A stretch of 64,000 nt of DNA from Apilactobacillus quenuiae (GTDB lineage Bacteria; Bacillota; Bacilli; Lactobacillales; Lactobacillaceae): positions 62,001-126,000 of the forward strand of contig NZ_POSN01000004.1 of assembly GCF_002994005.1 (NCBI RefSeq), given 5' to 3'. Positions within the stretch are counted from its first letter, which is position 1; every line of letters begins with the position of its first letter. The notes beneath the pieces were generated by a model. It was not told the origin of the DNA. It saw only the letters and a list, made by a program, of their open reading frames with translations, and made no database searches. This document shows positions 18,735-28,719 of the stretch, in pieces. Both the position numbers and the translations under genes were made by a program.

Positions 18735-21065
18735 TTGGAAGATAATAATTTAAAAAATGAAGTCCAAGCGGTTTTAAACAAGTTTCCTAGTCAAACCTTT
18801 GCTGTTGAAGAAATTGCTGATGAACTAGGCTATCACGGTGCTAATGCATTTACTCTCATCGTGCAAACACTTGCTGTTTTGGAAAGAGAAAAAACTGTAA
18901 TTGTTACTGAAGAAGGTAACTTTAAATTTAATGAAGAAAATGAAAAACTAGAAGGTATTTTTCATTCAAATCCTAAAGGTTTTGGTTTTGTTAATTATGA
19001 TGATGATTTGGACGATGCGTTTATTGCTCCTGGAAATACAATGAATGCAATGAATGGCGATACTGTTGAAATTAAGATTGTAAGAAAAGGTGACCAAAAA
19101 TCAGGTAAAGGTCCTGAAGGTAAAATTGTAGATATCATTGAAAGAAATTATGAACAAGTAGTCGGTGAATTTACTCGTACTGATGATGATCAAGGCTATA
19201 TTGGCCAAGTGAAGTTAAAGGAAAAAAAGTTAATCAACTATAAATTTTATGTTGTTGGTGTTGGTTTAAATCCAACCCCAGGTGAAGTAGTTACTGCTGA
19301 AATAACAGAATATCCAAATGAAGAGCATCCTGATTATATGGTGGGAATTGCTAAAGAAGTAATAGGTAGTGTTGATGATCCAGGCATTGATATTTTGCAA
19401 ATCGTTTATGCTCATAATATTCCATCACAATTTCCAGAAGATGTCTTACAAGAAGCTGATGCCATTCCAGAAGAAATTAGTGAAGAAGAAATGAAGGGCC
19501 GCGAAGATATCACTGATCAAGATTTAGTTACTATTGATGGTGAATCTTCTAAAGATTTGGATGATGCTGTTACTGCATGGAAATTACCAAATGGTAACTA
19601 TCATTTAGGTGTTCACATTGCTGATGTATCACACTATGTTAAACCAGGTAGTTTACTAGATGAAGAAGCATATAAACGTGGAACTTCAGTTTATCTAACT
19701 GATCGTGTTATTCCAATGTTACCTCGTCGTTTATCTAATGGTATTTGTTCGTTGAATGAAGGCCAATTGAGATTATGTATGAGCTGTGACATGGAAATTA
19801 ATCCGGAGGGGCACGTTGTTAAGCATCGTATTCATCCTAGTGTTATGAAATCTACTGCTAGAATGACATATAAAGCGGTTAATGATATCTTGGAATCAGA
19901 TGATGAAAAAACCAAGGAAAAATATTCACGTTTAGTTCCAATGTTTAGAACCATGGGTGAATTACACAAAATATTATATAAACAACGTCGTCGTCGTGGT
20001 GCTATTGATTTTGATGATAATGAAGCAGAAATTATCGTTGATGATAATGGTCATCCAATTGATATTCAAGTTCGTGTCCGTGGCCTAGCAGAAAAAATGA
20101 TTGAATCATTTATGCTAGCTGCTAATGAAACTGTTGCAAAGAACTATTGCCAAAAGCATGTACCATTTATTTATCGTGTCCATGAAACGCCTGATGGTGA
20201 AAGAGTTAAGAATTTCTTTGAATTCTTAAGTGCATTTGGGATTGATATTAAGGGTGATCCAGACCATTTGAAGCCTAAGATGTTACAAAATGTCTTAAAG
20301 AAGGTTGCAGGTAAACCTGAAGAAGCTGCGGTATCAGTTATGATGTTACGTAGTTTAAAACAAGCTAGATACACTGATCAACCACTTGGTCATTTTGGAT
20401 TAGGTGCTGAATACTATACCCACTTTACTTCACCAATTAGAAGATATCCTGATACTATGGTGCACCGTTTGATTCATCATTATGAAGATAACGGCATGGG
20501 TAAGGAAGCTAAAGCAAAGTATGGTAACTTACTAGAAGAAATTTCAGTACATTCATCTAAATGTGAACGTCGTGAAGTAGATGCTGAACGTGACACTGAT
20601 GCAATGAAGAAAGCTGAATACATGGCTGATCATGTTGGTGAAGAATTCGATGCAACTGTTAGTTCGGTATTGAAATTCGGTATGTTTATTGAATTACCAA
20701 ATACAGTAGAAGGATTAGTTCATATTAGTCGCATGAAGGATGATTATTATGAATATATTGAAAAATTCTTAGCTTTAGTTGGTCGTAATACACATCGTAC
20801 TTACCGTATTGGACAACCAGTTCGTGTTAAAGTTGTTAATGTTGATGTGGATCAAAGTGCTGTTGATTTTGATATTGTTAATCCACAAGACACACCAATG
20901 TCTAAATTAAGACCTGAACATAAGAACAATGGTTCTCATGGCGGTAACAGACGCAATCGTCGTAACGTCGGCGATAAAAAGGGTCGCGGAAAATTCAATG
21001 ATAAACGTTCTAGAAGAAACGATAATCATAAAAACAATCATAGAAAATCTAACCATAAGCATTAA
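18735..21065 (+). CDS. rnr: Ribonuclease R
   Basis: RNase R is the 3'-5' hydrolytic exoribonuclease that degrades structured RNA and assists trans-translation by removing non-stop mRNA. The 776-aa protein has an N-terminal winged helix (1-65), cold-shock-like OB domains (about 70-230), the RNB catalytic domain starting at DLVTIDGESSKDLDDAV with its metal-binding aspartates, an S1 domain near 630-710, and a very basic Arg/Lys/Asn-rich tail (735-776). The TTG start follows GAGGAA. smpB lies 28 bp downstream, so the two are cotranscribed. Confidence 0.96.
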   Translation: MEDNNLKNEVQAVLNKFPSQTFAVEEIADELGYHGANAFTLIVQTLAVLEREKTVIVTEEGNFKFNEENEKLEGIFHSNPKGFGFVNYDDDLDDAFIAPGNTMNAMNGDTVEIKIVRKGDQKSGKGPEGKIVDIIERNYEQVVGEFTRTDDDQGYIGQVKLKEKKLINYKFYVVGVGLNPTPGEVVTAEITEYPNEEHPDYMVGIAKEVIGSVDDPGIDILQIVYAHNIPSQFPEDVLQEADAIPEEISEEEMKGREDITDQDLVTIDGESSKDLDDAVTAWKLPNGNYHLGVHIADVSHYVKPGSLLDEEAYKRGTSVYLTDRVIPMLPRRLSNGICSLNEGQLRLCMSCDMEINPEGHVVKHRIHPSVMKSTARMTYKAVNDILESDDEKTKEKYSRLVPMFRTMGELHKILYKQRRRRGAIDFDDNEAEIIVDDNGHPIDIQVRVRGLAEKMIESFMLAANETVAKNYCQKHVPFIYRVHETPDGERVKNFFEFLSAFGIDIKGDPDHLKPKMLQNVLKKVAGKPEEAAVSVMMLRSLKQARYTDQPLGHFGLGAEYYTHFTSPIRRYPDTMVHRLIHHYEDNGMGKEAKAKYGNLLEEISVHSSKCERREVDAERDTDAMKKAEYMADHVGEEFDATVSSVLKFGMFIELPNTVEGLVHISRMKDDYYEYIEKFLALVGRNTHRTYRIGQPVRVKVVNVDVDQSAVDFDIVNPQDTPMSKLRPEHKNNGSHGGNRRNRRNVGDKKGRGKFNDKRSRRNDNHKNNHRKSNHKH

Positions 21066-21093
21066 TTATCCTAGATCTTAGAGGTGATTTTAA

Positions 21094-21567
21094 ATGGCTA
21101 AGAAAAAACAAAATGCAAAAAACGCTAATTTAATGGCTCAAAATAGAAAAGCTAGACATGATTATCGTGTTTTGCAAACTTACGAAGCAGGTATTGCTTT
21201 GACTGGAACTGAAATTAAGTCTGTTAGAGCACATCGAGTTAATTTAAAAGATGGCTTCGCTCAAATTCGTAATGGACAAGCTACTTTGATGAATGTGCAT
21301 ATTAGTGAATATACTCAGGGAAATCAATTTAATCATGATCCATTACGTAATCGTAAGTTGCTTTTGCATAAGCAAGAAATTAAGCGATTAGCACGTGAAA
21401 CTGATAAAAAAGGAATTACTTTAATACCTTTGAAAATGTATATTAAGCGCGGATTTGCTAAAGTTTTAATTGGTATTGCTGAAGGAAAACATGAATATGA
21501 CAAGCGCAACACAATTAAAAAACGTGATCAACAACGCGAAATTTCTCGTGTAATGAAACATTATTAA
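21094..21567 (+). CDS. smpB: SsrA-binding protein SmpB
   Basis: SmpB binds the tRNA-like domain of tmRNA and delivers it to stalled ribosomes. The 157-aa product shows the OB-barrel motifs [27 protein letters not shown] (split here as [14 protein letters not shown] and [13 protein letters not shown]) and [11 protein letters not shown], with the basic C-terminal tail [15 protein letters not shown] that enters the mRNA channel. Its RNA partner, tmRNA, is at 58945-59317 in this window, and RNase R is just upstream. Confidence 0.96.
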   Translation: MAKKKQNAKNANLMAQNRKARHDYRVLQTYEAGIALTGTEIKSVRAHRVNLKDGFAQIRNGQATLMNVHISEYTQGNQFNHDPLRNRKLLLHKQEIKRLARETDKKGITLIPLKMYIKRGFAKVLIGIAEGKHEYDKRNTIKKRDQQREISRVMKHY

Positions 21568-21578
21568 CTATAATTAAG

Positions 21579-21607
21579 AGCACTTTCTGTTTGGAAAGTG
21601 CTTTTTT
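21579..21607 (+). terminator. Terminator after smpB
   Basis: A perfect 9-bp stem (AGCACTTTC / GAAAGTGCT), 6-base loop and T-run. Confidence 0.9.
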
Positions 21608-21660
21608 GTAAATGTAATTTGGATATTAATTGTGATAAAATTAATCTGAGGTGTTTAGAC

Positions 21661-22350
21661 ATGAAACCTTTTATTCATAATGATTGGTGGGAAGTTTTAC
21701 AACCAGAATTTGAAAAAAGTTATTATCAAGATTTAAGAAAATTTTTAGTTAATGAATACAATCACTATGATATTCATCCGGCAGCTGGTAAAATTTATGA
21801 AGCTTTTGAGTGGACACCATTTAGTAAAGTAAAAGTGGTTATTTTAGGACAAGATCCTTATCATGAGCCTAATCAGGCTCATGGTTTAAGTTTTTCAGTT
21901 ATGCCAGGTGTTCAATTACCACCATCTTTACGTAATATTTATAAAGAACTACAAGATGATTTAGGAATCAAGCCAGTGAATCATGGTTATTTAGAAAAAT
22001 GGGCTAAACAAGGAGTTTTATTATTGAACTCGGTTTTAACTGTTAGGAATGGACAAGCTTTTTCCCATAAAGGTAAAGGTTGGGAGCAATTGACAGATGC
22101 CGCAATTAAGAAATTGTCAGCACGTTCAGAACCTGTTATTTTTATATTATGGGGAGGAGCAGCTCGTTCCAAAATTAAATTGATCAATACTGATACTAAT
22201 ATTGTTATTCAATCTGCTCATCCTAGTCCTTTATCTGCATATCGTGGATTTTTTGGGTCTAAACCATTTTCTAAAACGAATGATGCATTAAGAGCATTGG
22301 GCGAACAGCCAATTGATTGGCAACTACCTGAACATGTATCAATAAAATGA
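21661..22350 (+). CDS. ung: Uracil-DNA glycosylase, family 1
   Basis: Removes uracil from DNA to start base-excision repair. The 229-aa protein has the water-activating motif [17 protein letters not shown] (Asp65) and the C-terminal [14 protein letters not shown] loop that inserts into the minor groove. The start is the ATG at 21661 behind GAGGTG; an in-frame TTG-type extension to 21598 would run into the smpB terminator. pta follows 19 bp downstream, so ung-pta-tsaE-GNAT is probably one transcript. Confidence 0.95.
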   Translation: MKPFIHNDWWEVLQPEFEKSYYQDLRKFLVNEYNHYDIHPAAGKIYEAFEWTPFSKVKVVILGQDPYHEPNQAHGLSFSVMPGVQLPPSLRNIYKELQDDLGIKPVNHGYLEKWAKQGVLLLNSVLTVRNGQAFSHKGKGWEQLTDAAIKKLSARSEPVIFILWGGAARSKIKLINTDTNIVIQSAHPSPLSAYRGFFGSKPFSKTNDALRALGEQPIDWQLPEHVSIK

Positions 22351-22369
22351 TTTATTAGGAGGCTTTTAT

Positions 22370-23341
22370 ATGACTAACTTATTTGATGGATTAAGAAATG
22401 ATATTAAAGGTAAAAATAAAAAGATTGTTTTTCCAGAAGGATCTGATGAAAGAATTATTGAAGCAGCTTCACGATTGGCTTCTGAAAATTTGATTACACC
22501 AATTTTATTAGGCAAAGATTCTGATATTGCTGATAATGCTCATGGTGCTGATTTAAGCAAAGTTAAAATTGTTGACATCAATAATTATCCTAAAGATGAA
22601 TATGAAGAAATGTTAGATGCTTTAGAAGAGCGCCGTAATGGCAAAAATACTCGCGAACAATTATCTGAATGGTTGAATAATGAGAATTATTTTGGAACAA
22701 TGTTAGTTTATATGGGCAAAGCTGATGGCATGGTGTCAGGAGCAGCTCATGCCACTGGAGACACAGTTAGACCGGCATTGCAAATCATTAAAACTAAAAA
22801 AGGAATGCGCCGAATCTCTGGTTCTTTCTTAATGCAGAAGGGTGATACTCGTTATGTATTTGCTGATTGTGCTATTAATCTAGAGTTAGATGCAGCAGGT
22901 ATGGTTGAGGTAGCTAAACAAAGTGCAGATACTGCTAAAATGTTTGGTATTGATCCTAAAGTGGCATTCCTAAGCTTTTCTACTAAAGGTTCAGCTAAAG
23001 GTGAAATGGTTACTAAAGTGCAAGAAGCTGCTAAGATTGCTCAAGATGAATTAGCTTGCCCATCTGATGGTGAATTGCAATTTGATGCTGCACTTATGCC
23101 AGAAGTTGCAAAGAAGAAAGCACCTACATCTGCAGTTGCAGGAAATGCGAATGTATTTGTATTTCCAGAGCTACAATCAGGAAATATTGGCTATAAAATT
23201 GCTCAGCGTTTAGGTGGCTTTGAAGCATTTGGTCCAATTTTACAAGGCATGGCCAAACCAGTTTCAGATTTATCCAGAGGTTGCAACGCAGAAGATGTTT
23301 ATAATGTTTCAATCATTACAGCTGCCCAATCTCTAAAATAG
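22370..23341 (+). CDS. pta: Phosphate acetyltransferase
   Basis: Interconverts acetyl-CoA and acetyl phosphate. The 323-aa protein is the single-domain PTA_PTB form, with KIVFPEGSDERIIEAA at the start, GMVSGAAHATGDTVRPAL in the middle and NVFVFPELQSGNIGYKIAQR near the end. In a heterofermenter acetyl phosphate from phosphoketolase can be turned into acetyl-CoA and then ethanol, regenerating NAD+. No acetate kinase gene is adjacent. The start follows AGGAGG. Confidence 0.95.
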   Translation: MTNLFDGLRNDIKGKNKKIVFPEGSDERIIEAASRLASENLITPILLGKDSDIADNAHGADLSKVKIVDINNYPKDEYEEMLDALEERRNGKNTREQLSEWLNNENYFGTMLVYMGKADGMVSGAAHATGDTVRPALQIIKTKKGMRRISGSFLMQKGDTRYVFADCAINLELDAAGMVEVAKQSADTAKMFGIDPKVAFLSFSTKGSAKGEMVTKVQEAAKIAQDELACPSDGELQFDAALMPEVAKKKAPTSAVAGNANVFVFPELQSGNIGYKIAQRLGGFEAFGPILQGMAKPVSDLSRGCNAEDVYNVSIITAAQSLK

Positions 23342-23352
23342 GAGGTTAATAA

Positions 23353-23829
23353 ATGAAAGTTAATGTTAATACTCCAGACGAAACCATGAACTACGGTAAA
23401 AAAATAGCTGATTATCTAAAGCCTAAGGACGTTATTCTGCTAGATGGCGATTTAGGTGCTGGTAAGACTACTTTTACCAAAGGACTAGCAGAGGGGCTAG
23501 GGATTAAAAGAAACATTAAAAGTCCTACTTTTACAATTATTAGAGAATATCAAGATGGTCGTTTGCCTTTGTATCATATGGATGCATATCGTTTAGATGA
23601 TGGTAGTGGTGATGAATTAGGCTTAGAAGAATATTTTAATGGTGACGGAGTTAATGTCATTGAATGGTCTAATTTTATTGAAAATGAATTGCCTAATGAA
23701 TATCTTAAAATCATTTTTAAACGTGATGATTCTAAGGGTGATAATTATCGGACAATTGATTTTCAGCCTAAAGGTGAACATTTTAATAAGATTATTAAAG
23801 AAAGTTATTTAAAAAATAATGGAAAATGA
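23353..23829 (+). CDS. tsaE: tRNA threonylcarbamoyladenosine biosynthesis ATPase TsaE
   Basis: TsaE is the ATPase that cycles the TsaB-TsaD complex during t6A37 modification of ANN-decoding tRNAs. The 158-aa protein has Walker [11 protein letters not shown] (32-41), the following [10 protein letters not shown] switch and YHMDAYRL, family marks. AGGAGG precedes the ATG. The common companions tsaB and tsaD are not in this window. The downstream GNAT gene overlaps its last 11 bases. Confidence 0.94.
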   Translation: MKVNVNTPDETMNYGKKIADYLKPKDVILLDGDLGAGKTTFTKGLAEGLGIKRNIKSPTFTIIREYQDGRLPLYHMDAYRLDDGSGDELGLEEYFNGDGVNVIEWSNFIENELPNEYLKIIFKRDDSKGDNYRTIDFQPKGEHFNKIIKESYLKNNGK

Positions 23830-24322
23830 AATTGATATAATGGTTACTTTAGCAATGCCTAAAGATGCTGAAAAATTAATTGGTTTGCTAGAGCAATTAA
23901 AAACTGAATCAGATACTTTTACAGTTGATCCAGAGCTAGGTCAAATGAGCGTACAAAAACAAGCTCAGCAAATTATGTTAGTTAATCAAACACGTGGTAA
24001 CGTAATTTTGTTAGCTAAACATTTAGATGAAATTATTGGTATAGTTACTGTGCAAAATTTAGATGATTCTGATTTAGGTGAGTTAGGTATAGCAATTACT
24101 AAAAAGTATTGGAACTATGGATTAGGAACTGATTTAATCAAAGAAGCTATTAATTGGGGAACTAATTATAGTAACCTATCTAGAATTGCATTAATTGTAG
24201 AGAAACGAAATCATGCTGCCATTCATTTGTATAAAAAGTGTGGTTTTTCATTTTCAAAAAAACGGTTAATTAACATTCATGAGAACTATCATTCTACTTA
24301 TGAAATGAATATAAAATTATAA
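23819..24322 (+). CDS. GNAT-family N-acetyltransferase
   Basis: The 167-aa product has a GNAT fold: a central beta region LAKHLDEIIGIVTVQNL and an acetyl-CoA-binding motif A, IAITKKYWNYGLGTDLIKEAI (about 90-109), followed by ALIVEKRNHAAIHLYKKCGF typical of motif B. The substrate is unknown. It is not a good RimI match despite its position after tsaE. It overlaps tsaE by 11 bp, so translational coupling is likely; a second in-frame ATG at 23840 is an alternative start. Confidence 0.82.
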   Translation: MENEIDIMVTLAMPKDAEKLIGLLEQLKTESDTFTVDPELGQMSVQKQAQQIMLVNQTRGNVILLAKHLDEIIGIVTVQNLDDSDLGELGIAITKKYWNYGLGTDLIKEAINWGTNYSNLSRIALIVEKRNHAAIHLYKKCGFSFSKKRLINIHENYHSTYEMNIKL

Positions 24323-24360
24323 AAAATAATCTGCTTATTAAATTAAGCAGATTATTTTTT
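24321..24360. terminator. Bidirectional terminator between GNAT and exonuclease
   Basis: A perfect 17-bp inverted repeat with a 6-base loop and A-run/T-run flanks serves two convergent genes; its right arm overlaps the last codons of the exonuclease gene. Confidence 0.92.
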
Positions 24361-24888
24361 TACTTGAATGAAATTTTTAATTGCATCATTACCAAATTCT
24401 TGCTGTTGTTGAATTAGTATATTGGCACATGCTAAGCTATCATCTAAGGCATTATGATGATGATGTAAATTAATATTCATATTTTCACATACAGTCTTTA
24501 ATTTATGATCTGAGAGATCTGGCAAAAAGTACTTTGAAGTTTTTACTGTATCTAAAGTTAAGTATTTAGGTACAATTAAATTATACCTTATTAGCGTATT
24601 TTTTAAAACACTGTTATCAAATGAATTATTATGTGCAATTACCAGCTTATCATAGCTGAAAAAATTTTTAATAATTGGCCATATTTCTGGGAAAGTAGGT
24701 GCATTAGCGACATCCTTTTCATGTAATCCATTAACTTTAATATTGCGCCAATTAAAATCTACTTCTGGATTTATGAGTGTATAAAATTCATCAATAATTT
24801 TATTATTTCTTACTACCGTTATGGCTAATGAACAGGCACTTGCACGTTTGTTATTAGCTGTTTCAAAATCAATTGCAGTAAAATTCAT
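24352..24888 (-). CDS. DEDDh 3'-5' exonuclease (DnaQ/epsilon-like)
   Basis: The 178-aa protein is a stand-alone proofreading-type exonuclease domain. The metal ligands are visible: Asp7 and Glu9 in FTAIDFETAN, an Asp in AHNNSFDNSVL, and HHNALDDSLACA with the general-base His and last Asp. There is no BRCT or UvrC-like extension. Biological substrate unknown; similar small proteins act on DNA or RNA 3' ends. It faces left, convergent with the ung-pta-tsaE operon. Confidence 0.88.
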   Translation of the reverse strand: MNFTAIDFETANNKRASACSLAITVVRNNKIIDEFYTLINPEVDFNWRNIKVNGLHEKDVANAPTFPEIWPIIKNFFSYDKLVIAHNNSFDNSVLKNTLIRYNLIVPKYLTLDTVKTSKYFLPDLSDHKLKTVCENMNINLHHHHNALDDSLACANILIQQQQEFGNDAIKNFIQVKK

Positions 24889-24992
24889 TTATAGACTCCT
24901 TAATATAAATTTGTACTTAAGTATAACATGGTAACAAAGTCTTTTATCGTGTTAAAATTAAATTATAAAATATATTAAGGAAATTGATACTT

Positions 24993-25871
24993 ATGACTAA
25001 TACGTTAAAAATTTTAAGAAATGAATCATTATCAAAATATACATTTACTCAAACGGGTGGTTTAGCTGATTTTCTGGCTTTTCCAAAAAAAGTTGATGAG
25101 GTACAAGAATTGTTGGAATTTTCTGAAATTAATAACTTGCCAATTACGGTTCTTGGTAATGCCAGTAACTTAATCATTAAAGATGGTGGAATTCGTGGAT
25201 TAGTAATTATGCTAACCTATATGAATAATATTGATACCTCTGATGATTGCATTATTGCTGATGCTGGTGCAGCATATATTGATGTTACGATAGCTGCACA
25301 AAAAAATGGCTTATCTGGTGCTGAATTTGCAGCTGGGATTCCAGGTAGCGTAGGTGGAGCAATATTTATGAATGCTGGTGCATATGGTGGAGAAACTGAT
25401 CAAATTGTTGATAGCATATTAGTATTAACTCCCGATAATAAAGTTAAAAAAATTGATCATGATAATTTGGATTTTGGATATCGTCATAGCTATGTTCAAG
25501 ATAATAACGATATTGTTTTACAAGCTACCTTTAAATTGAAGCATGGTGATAAAAATGAAATTCAGCTAAAAATGGATTATTTTAATTCTTTAAGGGCTTC
25601 AAAGCAACCATTGGAGTTACCTTCTTGTGGAAGTGTTTTTAAACGTCCTAAAGGATATTTTGCCGGTAAATTAATACACGAGTCTGGATTACAAGGCTAT
25701 CAATCCGGTGGGGCACAAGTTTCTACTAAGCATGCTGGATTTATTGTAAATATAGGTAATGCAAGTGCTACTGATTATCTTAATGTAATCCATCACGTTC
25801 AAACAACCGTTTATGGTAAGCAGGGAGTTAATTTAGAAACTGAGGTTAGAATTATCGGAGAAGATAAATAA
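24993..25871 (+). CDS. murB: UDP-N-acetylenolpyruvoylglucosamine reductase
   Basis: MurB reduces enolpyruvyl-UDP-GlcNAc to UDP-MurNAc with NADPH and FAD, the second step of peptidoglycan precursor synthesis. The 292-aa product shows the FAD-binding [18 protein letters not shown] and [19 protein letters not shown] blocks, YRHSYVQ and the catalytic Ser in [11 protein letters not shown]: the type IIb short form. I prefer the ATG at 24993, 12 bp after AAGG; an in-frame TTG at 24984 is too close to that site. A CPA1 antiporter follows 13 bp later. Confidence 0.95.
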   Translation: MTNTLKILRNESLSKYTFTQTGGLADFLAFPKKVDEVQELLEFSEINNLPITVLGNASNLIIKDGGIRGLVIMLTYMNNIDTSDDCIIADAGAAYIDVTIAAQKNGLSGAEFAAGIPGSVGGAIFMNAGAYGGETDQIVDSILVLTPDNKVKKIDHDNLDFGYRHSYVQDNNDIVLQATFKLKHGDKNEIQLKMDYFNSLRASKQPLELPSCGSVFKRPKGYFAGKLIHESGLQGYQSGGAQVSTKHAGFIVNIGNASATDYLNVIHHVQTTVYGKQGVNLETEVRIIGEDK

Positions 25872-25884
25872 GGAGTTAATTTAT

Positions 25885-27855
25885 ATGGAACTCATTGAAA
25901 TTATTCTACTATTAACTATTATTTTACTATTGTCTAATATAATTCATCATTGTATTCCAGTAATTCCAGATAGCCTTATTCAAGTAGCTTTAGGATGCTT
26001 GTTAGCGGTTATATTTGGCTTCAATATTCGCTTAAGTAGTGACTGGTTCTTATTACTATTCATTGCACCCTTATTGTTTAACGATGGTCGGCGTTTTCCT
26101 AAAGATGATTTATGGGAATTAAGATGGCCAATTTTTGCTAACTCTATTTTATTAGTATTCATAACAATGATACTAGGTGGTTTAGTTATTTATAAAATGA
26201 TTCCATCAATGCCACTGCCGGTTGCCTTTGCTTTAGCAGCTATTTTGTCACCAACTGATCCAATTGCAGTTGAATCAATTGCTAAAAAGGCAAAACTACC
26301 TAAAAATATTTTACATTTAGTTAATGGTGAAAGTTTAATTAACGATGCCAGTGGACTAATTGGTTTTAAATATGCAGTTGCTGCTACTGTCTATGGATCT
26401 TTTTCTTTAAAGGGTGCCGTTGTTGATTTCTTTTACATTAGTATTGTTGGTGGAATCATTGGAATTATAACAATGTTGTTTATTTTATTTATTCGTAAAT
26501 TTTTATATGAAAATGGTCTTACAAATATTCCTTTTAATATTGTTTCTCAAATAGCATCACCATTTTTAATATATATGTTATCTGAAGAAGTATTTCATGC
26601 TTCAGGAGTAATCGCAGTTGTCACTGCTGGAATTATTTATCATTTAAAATCCTCAAAATCAAATGCTTCTTCTGCTGAATTAGATATTATGAGTGAACAT
26701 ACTTGGGATGTTATTATCTATTTATTAAACGGGATTGTGTTTATAATATTAGGGATTGAAGTACCTTTTGCTATGGAAACTGTAGTAAAAAGTATGCAGT
26801 TTAATACCTGGTTGTCTATTGGATATGCAATTATAACTTGGTTGATTTTACTAATTATTAGAATTGTTTGGATTATTATGTATGAAATTTTTTCTACATT
26901 TATTGCTGAATATAAATTTGCTCCAATTGATTTTAAAACTTCTATTATTGCAGGATTATCAGGAGTTAGAGGTGCAATTACAATGGCTGGTGTGCTATCA
27001 ATACCATTTTTAACTAATCAAGGGATATCATTTCCAGATCGCGCTCTGATTTTGTTTATTGCTGCAATTGTAATCATTTTAAGCCTACTTGCTGCAGTCA
27101 TAATATTGCCATTAATTCCTAGTGATAGTAAAAAAATTATAAAATATAATAATAATAATTACTGGAATGAAGGCAAAACTCGTATTTATATATTGAATTT
27201 TGCCATTGATAGTATTAAAAAGCATAGTTCTGAAGACAAGCATATCAGTAATGTCATTATTGATCAGTATCAAATGATCATTAAACAATTTTCTATGACA
27301 CATATTAGTAAAATGGAAAAAGACATTCGACTTGCAGCTATTAAGTATGAAAAAGTGGCAATTAAAAAATTAATGGCACAAGGACAATTGTCTAAAAAGA
27401 TGATTAATGCAGTTAATTATGAAATTAATCATCGTGAAATTAAAAATTTGAATCAGTCTAATCAATCTAATGCTAAGTTGGAATTAGTATCTTCATATCA
27501 AACTTTAAAGTTATGGTTATTTAAACAAAATAATGATGAACAGATTAATAAACAGATGCGCAAAATTTTGATTAAAATAAATAGTTATACAATTGAAAAT
27601 TTAAAACAATTGTATAATAAGTATGACAAAGATGTTGTTGAAACAATAATTGATGAATATTTAAACTATAATGAAGCATTAAAAACAAGTCCAATTGATT
27701 ATGATAAAAGATATCGTAAAATTAGAATTAGGGCATTAGGTGCTCAAAGAATAGCAATTCAAGAGTTACTTAGTGATGAAAAAATTGATTGGAAAACAGC
27801 ATCTGATTTAAGGCAAGAAATTAATTACCTGGAAAATCTTGAACTAGATGCTTAA
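25885..27855 (+). CDS. CPA1-family Na+/H+ antiporter with long cytoplasmic tail
   Basis: The 656-aa protein has about 12 membrane segments (residues 1-410) and a charged, probably helical cytoplasmic tail (about 415-656). The CPA1 ion-site motifs are seen: ILSPTDPIAVESIAKKAK and NGESLINDASGLIGFKYA (with Asn-Asp), then GLSGVRGAITMAG. It should exchange external protons for internal Na+ or K+. The tail has no recognised RCK domain; it may sense pH. It is probably cotranscribed with murB. Confidence 0.88.
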   Translation: MELIEIILLLTIILLLSNIIHHCIPVIPDSLIQVALGCLLAVIFGFNIRLSSDWFLLLFIAPLLFNDGRRFPKDDLWELRWPIFANSILLVFITMILGGLVIYKMIPSMPLPVAFALAAILSPTDPIAVESIAKKAKLPKNILHLVNGESLINDASGLIGFKYAVAATVYGSFSLKGAVVDFFYISIVGGIIGIITMLFILFIRKFLYENGLTNIPFNIVSQIASPFLIYMLSEEVFHASGVIAVVTAGIIYHLKSSKSNASSAELDIMSEHTWDVIIYLLNGIVFIILGIEVPFAMETVVKSMQFNTWLSIGYAIITWLILLIIRIVWIIMYEIFSTFIAEYKFAPIDFKTSIIAGLSGVRGAITMAGVLSIPFLTNQGISFPDRALILFIAAIVIILSLLAAVIILPLIPSDSKKIIKYNNNNYWNEGKTRIYILNFAIDSIKKHSSEDKHISNVIIDQYQMIIKQFSMTHISKMEKDIRLAAIKYEKVAIKKLMAQGQLSKKMINAVNYEINHREIKNLNQSNQSNAKLELVSSYQTLKLWLFKQNNDEQINKQMRKILIKINSYTIENLKQLYNKYDKDVVETIIDEYLNYNEALKTSPIDYDKRYRKIRIRALGAQRIAIQELLSDEKIDWKTASDLRQEINYLENLELDA

Positions 27856-27860
27856 AAATA

Positions 27861-27896
27861 AAAAATCACTCACACATGTATGTGAGTGATTTTTTA
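27861..27896. terminator. Bidirectional terminator
   Basis: A perfect 14-bp stem (AAAAATCACTCACA / TGTGAGTGATTTTT) with a 6-base loop lies between the convergent CPA1 and DUF1361 genes. Confidence 0.92.
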
Positions 27897-28553
27897 TTAA
27901 ACATTATTTTTAGTATCTTTGATTATTATATATATTATCCAATATACAAAAGTTTGAATGATTGTTAAAATTATTACGAATACAATCATGTAAGATGTCC
28001 ACATATTAATTAACGGATTAATCAATAATTTTGGTGATAGTAATAAATATATTGTATGAAATCTTAAAAATCTTCCTATATAGATGCCAATTGAAGCAAG
28101 TATGTTAAAAACTATAATTAAAATTACACCAAATAATTTATTTTTAATATTAAATTTATTTTTAATCTCTTTAACTATTTTAAATAGTCCGTATAATCCA
28201 ACTAATGAGCATCCTAAGGCACTTATTATTAGATAGGAATAACTTAACCACATATTACTTGATAAACGAAGTAAACCCTCATTTGTATATGGATTTAGTA
28301 AAGACAAATGAAATAAATCGGTTAAAAGATATGGTGCATTTGGATAAAATATTAACCATAATATTAAAATAGGCCAGAATATCCATGACTTTTTAACTTG
28401 TTTATTTGTAAGATCTAAACTTAGTTCAATTGGAATATAACCTAAGATGGTATTTAAAATTAAAAAACCAAATGGTGGTTGTACCATAAAGTATAAGAAA
28501 ATAATCCATGCGATAAAGACTATTCTAATTTGCCATTTTATATTTTTAAACAT
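27897..28553 (-). CDS. DUF1361 membrane protein
   Basis: The 218-aa protein has about six hydrophobic segments and the DUF1361 core LWLIFYPNAPYLLTDLFHLS. The family's function is unknown. I start it at MFKNIKW (28553), which follows AGAGG by 7 bp; an ATG at 28586 would include that ribosome site. Codon use is very AT-rich. It is divergent from cdaA across a 166-bp regulatory gap. Confidence 0.8.
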   Translation of the reverse strand: MFKNIKWQIRIVFIAWIIFLYFMVQPPFGFLILNTILGYIPIELSLDLTNKQVKKSWIFWPILILWLIFYPNAPYLLTDLFHLSLLNPYTNEGLLRLSSNMWLSYSYLIISALGCSLVGLYGLFKIVKEIKNKFNIKNKLFGVILIIVFNILASIGIYIGRFLRFHTIYLLLSPKLLINPLINMWTSYMIVFVIILTIIQTFVYWIIYIIIKDTKNNV

Positions 28554-28635
28554 TACGCAACCTCTTAAAACTATTATTATTAACATAATATATTTTAACG
28601 CGAAAGGTAATTTTATTGAACAATTAAAAGCTAAA

Positions 28636-28687
28636 AATTACAATGTAATTATTAATATTAAAAAGTCCCAATGTTGAGTGATATAAT
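28636..28687 (+). promoter_or_regulatory. cdaA promoter with upstream dyad
   Basis: An extended -10 (TG-A-TATAAT, 28679-28687) lies 33 bp before the cdaA start. A 15-bp dyad AATTACA-A-TGTAATT (28636-28650) sits about 30 bp upstream of it and could be an operator. No known factor is assigned. Confidence 0.45.
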
Positions 28688-28719
28688 ATACATTGTTAAT
28701 TAAATATGGAGGAATATTT

